Of a stretch of DNA of 64,000 bases, positions 35,601-45,330 are shown one piece after another. The DNA comes from Sipunculus nudus. Its lineage: Eukaryota > Annelida > Sipuncula > Golfingiida > Sipunculidae. Under the pieces are notes generated by a model that made no database searches, had not been told where the DNA came from, and was given only the letters and a program-made list of their open reading frames with translations. The translations under genes and the position numbers were made by a program. Each line of letters begins with the position of its first letter. The first letter of the stretch is position 1. The stretch is taken from positions 45,414,079 to 45,478,078 of the forward strand of contig CM049309.1 in assembly GCA_026874595.1 (NCBI GenBank), in the 5' to 3' direction.

Positions 35601-36849
35601 TAATCTTATAGTAATATGGCAAAAAACTACGACTTGGGATGTTTTACATGAAGAAGCACTGTTTAGTGAAAATCCTTGCCTTTTCCGAAGTGTGCGCTCA
35701 GACGTTTGCGCCATAGCAAGTCAAATTTCCATATAATAGACCGGGGAAGTTTAACTTTACATGCAAAAGACCTGTAATGGAAAACAATTCTTTTTGATTT
35801 ATATTTATAAGTTGTGGCCTTTACTGATGTGTCAAACACAGCAGTGCGGCATGGATCATAGAACACTAGTTTAAACATTTATTTCTAGAAAGGAATAAAT
35901 TTCCCAAATGTACGTTCTTTTTTTAGAATGTCTGCAAGGTGTTGATTTTGGTAGCGGAAAAACTTTCAAACATAAAGGCGCTACATATTTTCAAAGGGTT
36001 ATTTTGAAATTTTCCTTCTTGGTCATTCTTCAAGGACATTGCGATGTAACACATCGTATCAATTTCATCAACAATCCCGCATGGAATTCCTTGATAACAG
36101 ACATCTTTATGATAAATCTGCTATAATAAATCATGAAAAGGTGCAGTCTGACCGCCCTCACAGACAGTGTACCGGGGCAGGGTTCCCCTGTGTATGTGAT
36201 TTATATTATACCAAATTACTGTCAGCAAAGGTGATCGATCATATAAGCTTGACTTTCTGTTATTTTCTATCACCGTTGGCACTATCGACAGGATTGTTGT
36301 CCCGCACGAGTGCGCTACATGCTGTGTCACAATCTATCAGGCAACCTTTCCATAATGAAGCCATCCCAAACACTCTATTGATGATAAGTGACTGTCTTTT
36401 TCAAATATTTGATCTGTTAGGATAGTTAATACCAAGATAGAATTAAGGATATTTTTTTTGTCATGCGTTGTGTACTTGGTAAAGCTGATCTGTTATCATA
36501 TGAAAATGGGTTCTAATCAATATTTCATGAAACTGTGTGAATTCTATATAATTAATAAGGAGCGCGGTTTTTTCTAGACCACGGTTTACCTGCTTCCGTT
36601 CTGATTTGACTCCCCAAATTCGGCAGACGTATCGGTCGTGCGCTCTTCTAGGACAAGTTTGTTTTATTTTGCGGTATAATGCCCTATTAAGCTGCATAAT
36701 TAATCATTTTAATATTCCCTATAAGGCGCCCCTATTCCGTTAGTGGTGCAAGGTCCTCCACGCTAAATTTGTTAAGATCCGTTGTCTGTAGGGACGATGA
36801 AACATTAAAAAATATCACCATTACATCTTTAAATTGATAAAAAACTAGA
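35601..36849. other. No gene seen
   Basis: Frames of 128 codons (36039-36425, plus) and about 70 codons on the other strand overlap; none carries a recognisable domain. Confidence 0.45.
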
Positions 36850-37605
36850 ATCTGTAATCAGGGCGTACAGACCTTCACCAGAATCTTCTTTAATATCAGT
36901 CATGTGTTTACTTGTATGCATTTTATGTGTGAACACTGTCATGCTTCAGTAACACGAGTTCACCTTGTGAGTGGCAGAAGAAATAAATATGAAAGGGTGG
37001 CTTCCACACGGGGACAAAAGAATTGTCCTTTGTTATAATGGTTTATAAGAAAATATATAATGTGATTCTTATTACCTCCAACATGAAATGGATTATTGAT
37101 CTGTCTTAAATAGGGAGTACTTTCCGTTTAGTGGACACAAAGAGCTGAGACCTTTTTACACGATCACCGTTTTATAGGATTTTATACATTCTGAAGCATC
37201 TTTCCATGATAACCATGGTTTTAATAGTTCGGCCGATTTATGGGTTGTTTGAAAAAAGTTTCTTTTTTCAAAAAGGAAGCCCGGGGGGGGGGGAAGGGGT
37301 GATTGCACACATTTCTAAGTGTCCTCAATCTCTTGGGGACTTTGAAACCCCCGCCAGAATATACTAATCAGTCTTGCTTTCATACGTGCACGTTTCATGA
37401 AAAACATTGTCATGGTTCAAAGACATGGGTCCACCAGACGAGAAGCAGAACAACTGCATACGAATGAGCGGCTTCTACTCGGGGACAAAGGAAAAGTCCC
37501 TTATAATTATTCCTTTTTGGAATTGTAATTATGGCACTTAAAAATGTATTATGGTGATTCCGATTACCTTAAAAAATGTTATGGATTACGGATGCAGTTT
37601 TACTC
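36850..37605 (+). repeat. Family E tandem pair, ~485-bp period
   Basis: Two diverged units: about 36850-37110 and about 37335-37605. Shared in order: CACCAGAATxT / CGCCAGAATAT, CATGT/ATACGTG words, AACACTGTCATG / AACATTGTCATGG, GGCTTC(C/T)AC(A/T)CGGGGACAAA, TTATAAT and TGTGATTCTTATTACCTCCA / TGGTGATTCCGATTACCTTA followed by ATGGATTA. A related fragment lies at 5230-5345. It is unclassified. Confidence 0.6.
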
Positions 37606-39332
37606 AACCCCTCTAAAATGTTTTGAAAAATCTGTATACTACATGTTCCGTTAATTTGCTGAAAGACAATGCAACAATCCAAGGCTGAAGTGGTTTCATT
37701 GCCAAATGCTTTATCGAAATATATCATCCTGCTATCTTTTTATTTGGGAGAGTTGCCTATTTTGCATCAGACCTGCTTATTTAATGAAAATTTACAGTAC
37801 TTAAACCAAAAATGTAATAATGTTCGAATAAATTTTTCTGGGCCTCTCTTTTTCACATTGGCACCTAACGTTTCGCGTACAAGATACTTCAACGACATAT
37901 GCATGTGTATAAAATAACGCATATGTCTGATAACATGCCTTAGACTATACCCTCAACTGACTACACTGAATAAACATTGTTACACGATGTCGCCTGAGCT
38001 TCAACTTATACAAAGCATCTTTCATATAATTTCACGGTAGAATGCCTCTTTATACAATCGTTATATCAACGATATTTCCAAAGCAATGAAGCTGTCGGAC
38101 CTATGTTGTTTATCGGGAAAAAAACTTCTCAATTAAAAATTCGTACATTCGTAACGGTAAATGACTCACGTCTCTTTCCAATAATTATTTCTTTGTGTGA
38201 TTTCTGGAATAGAATATTTTTTCTTTCTTTTTTGATATTTTGAGGAAAGGTGTTCCTGAAGAATTTAAGCAGAAGTATTCTTTATATAATATAAGTGAAA
38301 CACACATGACAAAAGTTCCTGCGAAATCCTTGGATAAAAATATGCGTCGTTTAGTTCCTATCAGCTCATTACAAAAATATCAGATAGAGCCGTGGATTTT
38401 CCGCGGGTGTTGCTGGTTTAACTTCGGTGTTCAGTTCAGCTTACTGATGGCCGTCACATTTCGTCCTTCTTCTATCAAGTAACCGTAAAATGGGATATTT
38501 TTTTTAAATGGGGGTGACAATATTGATTTTTTTTTTTTGCTCTTTTTTCACTGTTAAATCAATTATCTTAGTATATATGAAACTAGGTTTAGTCCACAGA
38601 TATTTGTTGATTTGGGCCAAAATACGGAGCCTTCATAAATCAAAAATATTTAAAACCTGAAGGTGCAAGAGTCAAACTGTCGACCCCCCCCCCCCCCCCC
38701 CCAACAGACAAAGAACGATCAAGACGTGCCGTATAGGCACATGTACCAACATCAGCAAGCGGTAAATCGTAATTAATATTCGTTATATATTGAAATCTCA
38801 AGACCCATTAGTGAAGCGTATTTTAGTGGTTTCTGGTGTTAAGGTGATGCTTAATTTATTTTACATTTTTTTTATCTATTTTAGTAATATTAATGATTCT
38901 GTATATGTACGGCGGCTTGATTGAACATTCATGCTTAGATAAGTTGCGCCTTATAAACGTTAAAAATAATGAAAATAACAATCAATCACAATGATATATA
39001 ATAATAACAAAAAAAAAAAGAATACAAATAACAGTAAACCAATGGTTATGCTGTACCCTGAACAACCTGACGGTATCTTTCACTGAGTCGTACATAAGAC
39101 GTGACGTCATAATGCGAAGTGACGCGGCTGTATAACTCTGGGGGTAAACAAGCTGCCAAACCTTTGAAATTTCTCTCCTGGGATTACATGCACGGGAACA
39201 CCAACATTACTATCAGATTTATTTGTTTGACATAGACTGTACGATACTTAATACGAGGCACTCTCCATGGCACGGATGGTGGCGTTCGGTAGTCTATAGA
39301 GGTGGAGTAAACCGAACGGGAGAAACACCAGC
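37606..39332. other. No gene seen; poly-C run and a perfect CRE palindrome
   Basis: A 19-C run at 38684-38702. TGACGTCA at 39102-39109 is a perfect cAMP-response-element palindrome, followed by GTGACGCGG. No frame has a recognisable domain. The truncation point of the LINE described next lies at the right edge. Confidence 0.45.
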
Positions 39333-39671
39333 GGTCTTGAAAAGTATTTAAATACACTTAACCTCTCAGAGAGAAATGCCATGATTAAATTTCGGTGTGC
39401 AAATCCCAAACTTCCATCTCATATTAGTTTTTTTAAACATAAAAAACATTCTAGTCTGTGCACATTATGTAATCTAAATACCCACGGTGATGAGTTTCAT
39501 TATTTGTTTGAATGTACTGCCTTCAAGACGGAAAGATCCCGCCTAATACCAAAGTTTTACCTGACTAGACCAAACACCTTAAAAATGCACCTATTGTTCA
39601 ATACTGAGGATCGATTACAACTATCAAACTTAGCTAAATTTGTAAAGAAAATCATGTCAGCATTAAATTAA
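39333..39671 (+). pseudogene. LINE ORF2 C-terminus with CCHC zinc knuckle
   Basis: The frame is open from 39300 and clearly LINE-like from about 39333 (LEKYLNTLNLSERNAM then IKFRCANPKLPSH). Counting from the Met at 39381, Cys27 and Cys30 (CTLC) with His40 and Cys45 (HYLFEC) make a C-x2-C-x9-H-x4-C knuckle. Residues GDEFHYLFECTAF are typical of the C-terminal domain downstream of reverse transcriptase in non-LTR retrotransposons. The frame stays open for about 110 codons to a stop at 39669 with no frameshift, so the fragment is fairly young. The endonuclease and reverse transcriptase domains are absent. It cannot move on its own and its Met is not a real start. Confidence 0.85.
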
Positions 39672-39965
39672 AAATATTACTGCACTTGATACACCCAGGG
39701 AACATCCTATATATACACATTACAAATAATTATTTTACCATCTTAGTGTCAGTATTATTTTCAGATAGGTGTTCCTATCTTTATGCGGATGTTAGTATAT
39801 TGGTATGTTGCATATTATCTTCTTTTTATACTTAGGTTAGAAATATGTGCTTTTGTCGTATATCGATTGTTATTGATCATTCGATGACTATGTAAAATTT
39901 GTTTTATATCACATGTGATCTTGCCATGTAAGAATTTCTTTATAATGTATTGCATGACTCTGTAT

Positions 39966-39979
39966 ACCCCGAAAGGGGT
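39966..39979 (+). other. 3' hairpin of the LINE, GAAA tetraloop
   Basis: ACCCC pairs perfectly with GGGGT around a GAAA loop, a GNRA-type tetraloop. It lies 14 bases before the (TAAAC)n tail, the position where many LINEs carry a 3' RNA structure recognised by their own reverse transcriptase. Confidence 0.7.
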
Positions 39980-40010
39980 CCTTCTGAGTTGAATAAACTA
40001 AACTAAACTA

Positions 40011-40848
40011 CGTACAACACCAAGATTGAATCTCGTGTATCTTTTAATGGTTGAGGTTGTCAAAGTCGGTTGTCACGTTTGGTATCTATTTAAGAGTTCT
40101 TCTCTCATCAAGGTGTGTTTCCTATTAACCTCATTAAATGATCCTGCCAAGTTTTAATTAATTCAGCAGGACTATAAAGGGATGCTGGCTATAAAGATGA
40201 CGTATCTGATATGCTATAATTATTTGGTGGGATGTCTCTGTACGTGGATCAATATCTGGTCGAGGTCTTCATTTCATTTGAAAAGCGTATGCCTTTCGGA
40301 AATTAAAGACTTCCCGCGAACGGTGCAAAACTTAAGATTTTATGTGGTTTAACTGACACGGATGAAAGTCGATATTAGTAAATGAACTGCCTGGGGTTCT
40401 TCATTTGTAGGAATCCCCTGTGGATTGGTCGATTTTTAATATTTTTCGTCCTCAGATTGAGATTCTTTATATCAGCAGCACGGGTAAACAGGAAAACTGG
40501 TTAACCTCGAGCAGGGAAGATCTGAAACCCTATTACGCTTGACACTACGCATAACAACCTGCATCTCATTTGTCCTGAAAGTTAAGGGTTCATACGAACT
40601 GAAGGTGACGACGTCATAACGCGGCTTGATTTACGTTCTCATCTCACTCTCATGATGAAAACCTGTTGAAAATGATGAATTTGTGTCATGCATGTTCCCA
40701 TTAACATGTTCAGTTCCTTTTTCTCATAACTGTTCAGAGGTTGACTCCGTTTTTCTTAGTTCTACAAATGTCTTCCTGACGCTGTATACATGACAGGGTT
40801 TATTTCGTCAAATCCCCGGAGTTAAACTCAGTCCACTGCAAATGTTTA

Positions 40849-40851
<3 letters not shown>
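40011..40851. other. No gene seen
   Basis: Ordinary sequence. GACGTCATAACGCGGC near 40606 resembles GACGTCATAATGCG near 39103, a short shared word. Confidence 0.5.
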
Positions 40852-40894
<43 letters not shown>

Positions 40895-40923
40895 TATTGA
40901 ACTGGTATATACTGCTATTCATA

Positions 40924-40970
<47 letters not shown>

Positions 40971-40988
40971 AACTGGTATATACTGCTA

Positions 40989-41050
<62 letters not shown>
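40852..41050. repeat. Nested (TA)n tracts with duplicated 26-bp spacer
   Basis: Three TA tracts (about 40852-40890, 40926-40968 and 40992-41050) are separated by two copies of a spacer, TTGAACTGGTATATACTG and following CTATTCATAT, at 40897 and 40968 (71-bp period). The array therefore grew by duplication of spacer plus tract as well as by TA slippage. The 82-codon plus frame here (Ile-Tyr runs) is an artefact of the repeat. Confidence 0.95.
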
Positions 41051-41053
<3 letters not shown>

Positions 41054-41979
41054 TGGGTTCGAGTGGCTTTACATGTTTATGGCTACCTGAGGTTTCATGT
41101 TGCATTTATGATGAATGCGACAATCATCAGGCCACATGTATTTGAACCTGCAATAACAGAAACAGAAATGAAGTATCTTAATATACTGCTATATATATAT
41201 CCATTCTCCGCAATATTTGCATATTAGCCTAAAACCTAGGTATTCGACAGTAGTATATTCTTCCCACCCATCCCCACATACGAATGAATTCAATTTAAAA
41301 AGATAATCAATGATCCCTTAACAAACATGAAGGCGTTACTGGCAACGCTTTCTGTGTCGGAAAGGTCACTGCTCTCATTCGTATGTGAATGGAACGTGCC
41401 AAAGGGGAGTTTGTTACCAATGGAGAAGACGACTGATGTCCTACGTAAATAACTACCTCTTGCGCCAGATGAGAGATTTATCCCAATTCACACTTCCTTC
41501 ATTTGCAAAGATTAGTGGTGCCTTCGACAAATTTGGAAAACCAATTATGGAAATGACCTGAGTGGACTTTTGTTTGATGAGAGTGAGGACATGAAACGTC
41601 AATAAGCCCTTAATCATGATAAAGCCCTTAATCATGGTATAGATCGTTACGCTGGTCAAAAGAGACGTCTGTTAAAGGTGGCCAGAGGGGAGTGCGAGTC
41701 TGCGTCACCCGTCAGTACAAGGAGTTTTCATTAAAATGATTGTCATTTTCTCATTATCTAAAGGTTTGATATTTGAGTAATGTTATCTTGTGCTCGCCCT
41801 TGCTTGGACTTAACGGAGAGCATAGTAAGAGGCATACAGAGGATTTTAGAATACGAGTGGGCTTAAATAGCAAGACCGAATGTATGCACGGGACGGGAAA
41901 TGCGGCACTGTTTTTCCCCTCTTTTTTGCTTGTAAGCATTTATTGTTCTATTTCCTGTTTTTTATTCCAGTACGAAAAG
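41051..41979. other. No gene seen
   Basis: No recognisable feature. Short frames run on both strands. Confidence 0.5.
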
Positions 41980-42196
41980 CATTTGGAACACCTCCGCGAA
42001 TCTGTTGGCTTCTAGCCTCGAATATAATGGCAAAGCAATGTTTTTGTGGAAACTGTGATATTTTCTTAGACAAGTCAGTAGAAATGGCAACCAGGTGGAT
42101 ATCCGGCGAACTGTACGATAATTGGTGGTGTACCATTGGGCCATACATACATCCGAGGCTAGAAGCCAACTGATTCGGCCAAGGTGTTCCGAATGG
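41980..42196. mobile_element. Long imperfect palindrome (fold-back or MITE-like)
   Basis: The left arm (41980-42031) and the right arm (42140-42196) are inverted copies. Shared words are GGAACACCT, CGAATC, GTTGGCTTCTAGCCTCG and ATGGC; GTTGGCTTCTAGCCTCG is a perfect 17-bp match. Arms are about 52-57 bp at roughly 80 percent identity around a ~108-bp loop. Overlapping frames on both strands (73, 88 and 97 codons) all read the arms and yield the similar peptides WLLASNIM and WLLASDVCM, which is a by-product of the palindrome. No target duplication was found, so it is a fold-back element, an internal inverted duplication or a hairpin RNA source. Confidence 0.7.
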
Positions 42197-42529
42197 TTCG
42201 AAAAGGGGAGGGGGCGCCCCCTGTGCACTCCTTAACCCACCTAGTTAACAGTTAGACTTGTAGGTGGCACAAGAAAAGGTATTCACAGAATAATAACATA
42301 CTAGTTAACTGCTGGCATGAGAGACATTAATGGAAAAGCATCTATGGAAATATCAGAAACAATTTAGAATAATTGGTTATTTTGTGACATTCTGTAAGCC
42401 TAAGCCTATACAGGCTGATTGGTTATTGTCGTCATCCATGCCATCCGTCCTGAAAGCGTCTGCGGGATATCAACCAAAATTATATATAGCACTTCTTTTA
42501 TTCATGGCTGATATATTCTAACTTTATCT
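42197..42529. other. No gene seen
   Basis: Short spacer with a 63-codon plus frame and no recognised domain. Confidence 0.5.
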
Positions 42530-43110
42530 TGGTCAAGTACGAAGATGGGTGACCTTGACTGACTCTTAATTTTTGACTGTCACAGCAACCTTGAGGCACC
42601 ACCTACTATATCTTATTTTTTATTTCCTTTTGTCAATTATGCCTTGTAGGTGGAATATCTCAAAAAGAATTAAATATAACTACTACATATTTCAAGAGAG
42701 ATGTATACTAACACACTTGGTAAGTTTAAAAGATCGATGATCTTGACCTACTTTTCAAGGTCACACAGTTGTGTCACACAGTCCTGTGGGCAGTTTCTCA
42801 GTAACCAATGAATGGATTGTTATGAAATAGGCTGGTATTGGCCTTGATGATGTGTAACTCTTGCAGCAGCCCGGGGGCGCCATCTGCAGTATCTTAAAAA
42901 CTTTACGAATTTTCACAACTTTTTGTCGTTTTACCTTGTGAGCTTGATATTATTTAATATAACTGCTTCATTTCTTCAGGGCACATGTATACCAACGAAA
43001 CCTATGGTGACCCTGACATACTTTTCAAGGTCAAAGTGTAGATAACCATCAGACATATTACTCCTACCACGAATCAATTTCCTTCATTGAAAGAACTAGG
43101 TGTCACTTTA
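42530..43110. repeat. TGACCT-rich repeat pair related to the array at 541-1740
   Basis: Two diverged units of about 300 bp. Shared in order: (G/T)TGACCT or TGACC, GGCACCACCTACTATATCTT / GGCGCCATCTGCAGTATCTT, TTTTGTC-TT-(T/A)(G/C)CTTGT, ATTAAATATAACTACT / ATTTAATATAACTGCT, TTCAAGAGAGATGTATACTAA / TTCAGGGCACATGTATACCAA and ACTTTTCAAGGTCA. The GGCGCCA(C/T)CT core links it to the array near the left end of the window. Confidence 0.6.
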
Positions 43111-43219
43111 GCTCAGTTTAACATTTAGCCTTCTTCTGTGTCTACACGCTTTTCTTTCGACTGAATGCTCTTAAATTTGTCAGCTTCTGCTGATATTTGG
43201 TTGCAATCTGTTTGAAGAT

Positions 43220-43475
43220 TTAGTTTGTCTTCATAACGATATGGTATTCCACAAAATGGACGTATTCTTTTATTTTCTCATTTTAAATGTAACATCTTTA
43301 CAAATAAAAATTGTTAAACTCCTTGAAAATATCACTTTATTTTCATTATTTTTTTTCTTCTTCATGGTGATATGGTTTACCACAAAATGGACGTATTCTT
43401 GTATTTTTTTCTTTTTTAAATGTAACATCTTGGCAAATAAAATTTGTTTAACGACTTGAAAAGATCTCTTTATTT
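43220..43475. repeat. 131-bp tandem duplication
   Basis: CCACAAAATGGACGTATTCTT occurs at 43249 and 43380, and each is followed by a T-rich block, TTTAAATGTAACATCTT and CAAATAAAA(A)TTTGTT. The two units remain easily aligned. The 72-codon frame across them is low-complexity. Confidence 0.85.
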
Positions 43476-45110
43476 CGTCTTTTACACTTGTAATTGTATT
43501 CTTGGTGTTGTGAACTTTGAAGGTCTGAAAATTGAATTTGGAAATATGATAAATGTAATTAAGTAACGTTTACTCATTAATACGTTACTGTTATGATTTC
43601 CAAGTACAATGATATACATTGGACAGTGTACAGTTCGGTGTTTTGATATTTATAATCAGAACTGATGAAGATCACGTCTTGCATATTGCACTTGTTTTGA
43701 CCCGTGACCGCTGAGAAAAACTGTACAAAGATGAAATCTGAGGAACACCCGGAAATTACCGGAAAACGAATTTCGGGCCTCTGGCATTCTAGAACATCAT
43801 TTCTTCTGAGGATATTATCTTATTTCAACAGTTAGGCATGACCCTAAGCGGGCGATTGTTATTTCTGCAAAGTAGATGGTGTTTCTCTCGTGACTGTTTT
43901 ATATTTTGCTTTTCTGTTAAATGTTAATGTAGGACTTAGACTATAGCCGGGGAAGAACCCATTGAACTTTGGAGCAGATAATATTTGTTCCAAAAGAAAA
44001 AGTATTTTATGACGGAGCTATTCATACTATTCGTTGCTGTTCTGTTGGATATACGCAGAACGTGTAGTCACCTATTAGCTTTTATTTGTACAGTTCAAGC
44101 TTCTCTCGTCGAGTCTGTTCCGACTTAAAAATCAGAAAATGAATTAATCAAGAACAGATCATGAGGGGCTTTTATAATTAGCCGACCCCTCAGTTTGGGA
44201 ATTTTGATCTAACGTTAATTGAACAGGAGTTCCAAAGATCACAAAAAAAAATAATTGGCTAGACTGCAGTCCATCTGATCCAGACCCTATAAAGTCATTT
44301 TTTACTTGTTCTACGAAGAAATAGAAATATTCAGTTAACCTCGGAGACAGACGATGTAAAATAAATTTTATACAGCATTATTCCATGAATGAAAAAACGA
44401 TCGTCACTAGTGACTGGTTCTCAGCGTTTATATAATAAGCCAATATCCGTCTCGAATACCGTTTCAGCAAAACGTTTACTGTATAGCTGTGCGATATTTG
44501 AACATTGTTCTGAAAATAATAAAAAGACCTTCGGTATCAATTACTACATCGTAAAGACGTCTAGGTCAGCTATCGGTGTGATAACTTTTAGTTCTTGAAG
44601 TAGGAGATGAAGCATAAACCGTTTGCCAGACAGATTTAGATGGCAGAGTAATTTAAAAAATGCCGCCTACATCGGCACAAGTTAAAATATTTTACAAGCC
44701 AGTGGGTGAAGCTACAGAATGTATATTCTTCCGCTCAGACATAAAATTGCTCACGGCGCGAAAACATGCAATTACATTTAGAAATTCGTCCTTCCAAAAC
44801 TCCCCACGCCCACATTTATTGCTTTGAAATTAAAAACATCTCATCACACTTTTCTTCCCAGAGATATTATTCAGACGTATTTGTAAACGTTAATCGGTTA
44901 TGAGCAAACAAAACTTTCACACCGCTATACTTTAATATTAAGATCATATCTAGCATGAAGGTGGTTCAGCGCTAATATATGATATCTCACGACCAGAGTC
45001 AGGGGTTATATTCACACAATAAGCCGACGTCGACATTCGTCTGTAGTCTATTTTTTAAAGATAGGAGATGCTGGAACATTGGAAATAAATCCCTGTAACT
45101 TCCATACGTA
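43476..45110. other. No gene seen
   Basis: AT-rich, with no recognisable feature. Confidence 0.5.
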
Positions 45111-45330
45111 AAATAAGGACTATCGAAATCATCCATATCTCACACAAGAAATATCAGAGTCATTTATATCATTAAATGAAAAATATCGGAGTCATCCATA
45201 CCATCAAATAAGGACAATCAAAATCATCCATACCTTCAAATAAGGACCATCGGAATCATCCATAGCACTAAATAAGGACTATCGGAGTCATCCATACCGT
45301 CAGATATAGATTAACAGAGTCACTCGACAC
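45111..45330. repeat. 32-bp minisatellite, about seven units
   Basis: The word ATCCAT (or a variant) recurs at 45131, 45162, 45194, 45226, 45258, 45290 and 45322, a 32-bp period with one 31-bp step. Unit landmarks: AAATAAGGAC, (T/A)ATCGGAGTC and ATCCATACC. Units are diverged at the left and right edges and most alike in the middle. Confidence 0.9.

Larger units (their letters stand above)
39333..40010 (+). mobile_element. 5'-truncated LINE with intact 3' end
   Basis: The element consists of the C-terminal end of the second open reading frame (39333-39671), a 3' untranslated region of about 320 bp, a small hairpin (39966-39979) and a terminal (TAAAC)n tail (about 39993-40010). Retention of the 3' end with loss of the 5' end is the normal product of target-primed reverse transcription that aborted early. 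No target-site duplication is visible to me at the left junction. Confidence 0.8.

Noticed and set aside
36039-36425. 128-codon plus-strand frame
   Set aside because: No recognisable domain, an overlapping opposite-strand frame, and no splice or start context; compatible with chance.
40842-41090. 82-codon Ile-Tyr-rich open frame
   Set aside because: It is only the translation of (TA)n tracts.
41948-42228. Several 73-97 codon frames around 42 kb with similar peptides on both strands
   Set aside because: The resemblance is a consequence of the palindrome at 41980-42196, not of a gene family.
43241-43459. 72-codon Phe-rich frame resembling a membrane peptide
   Set aside because: It is the translation of a T-rich 131-bp tandem duplication.
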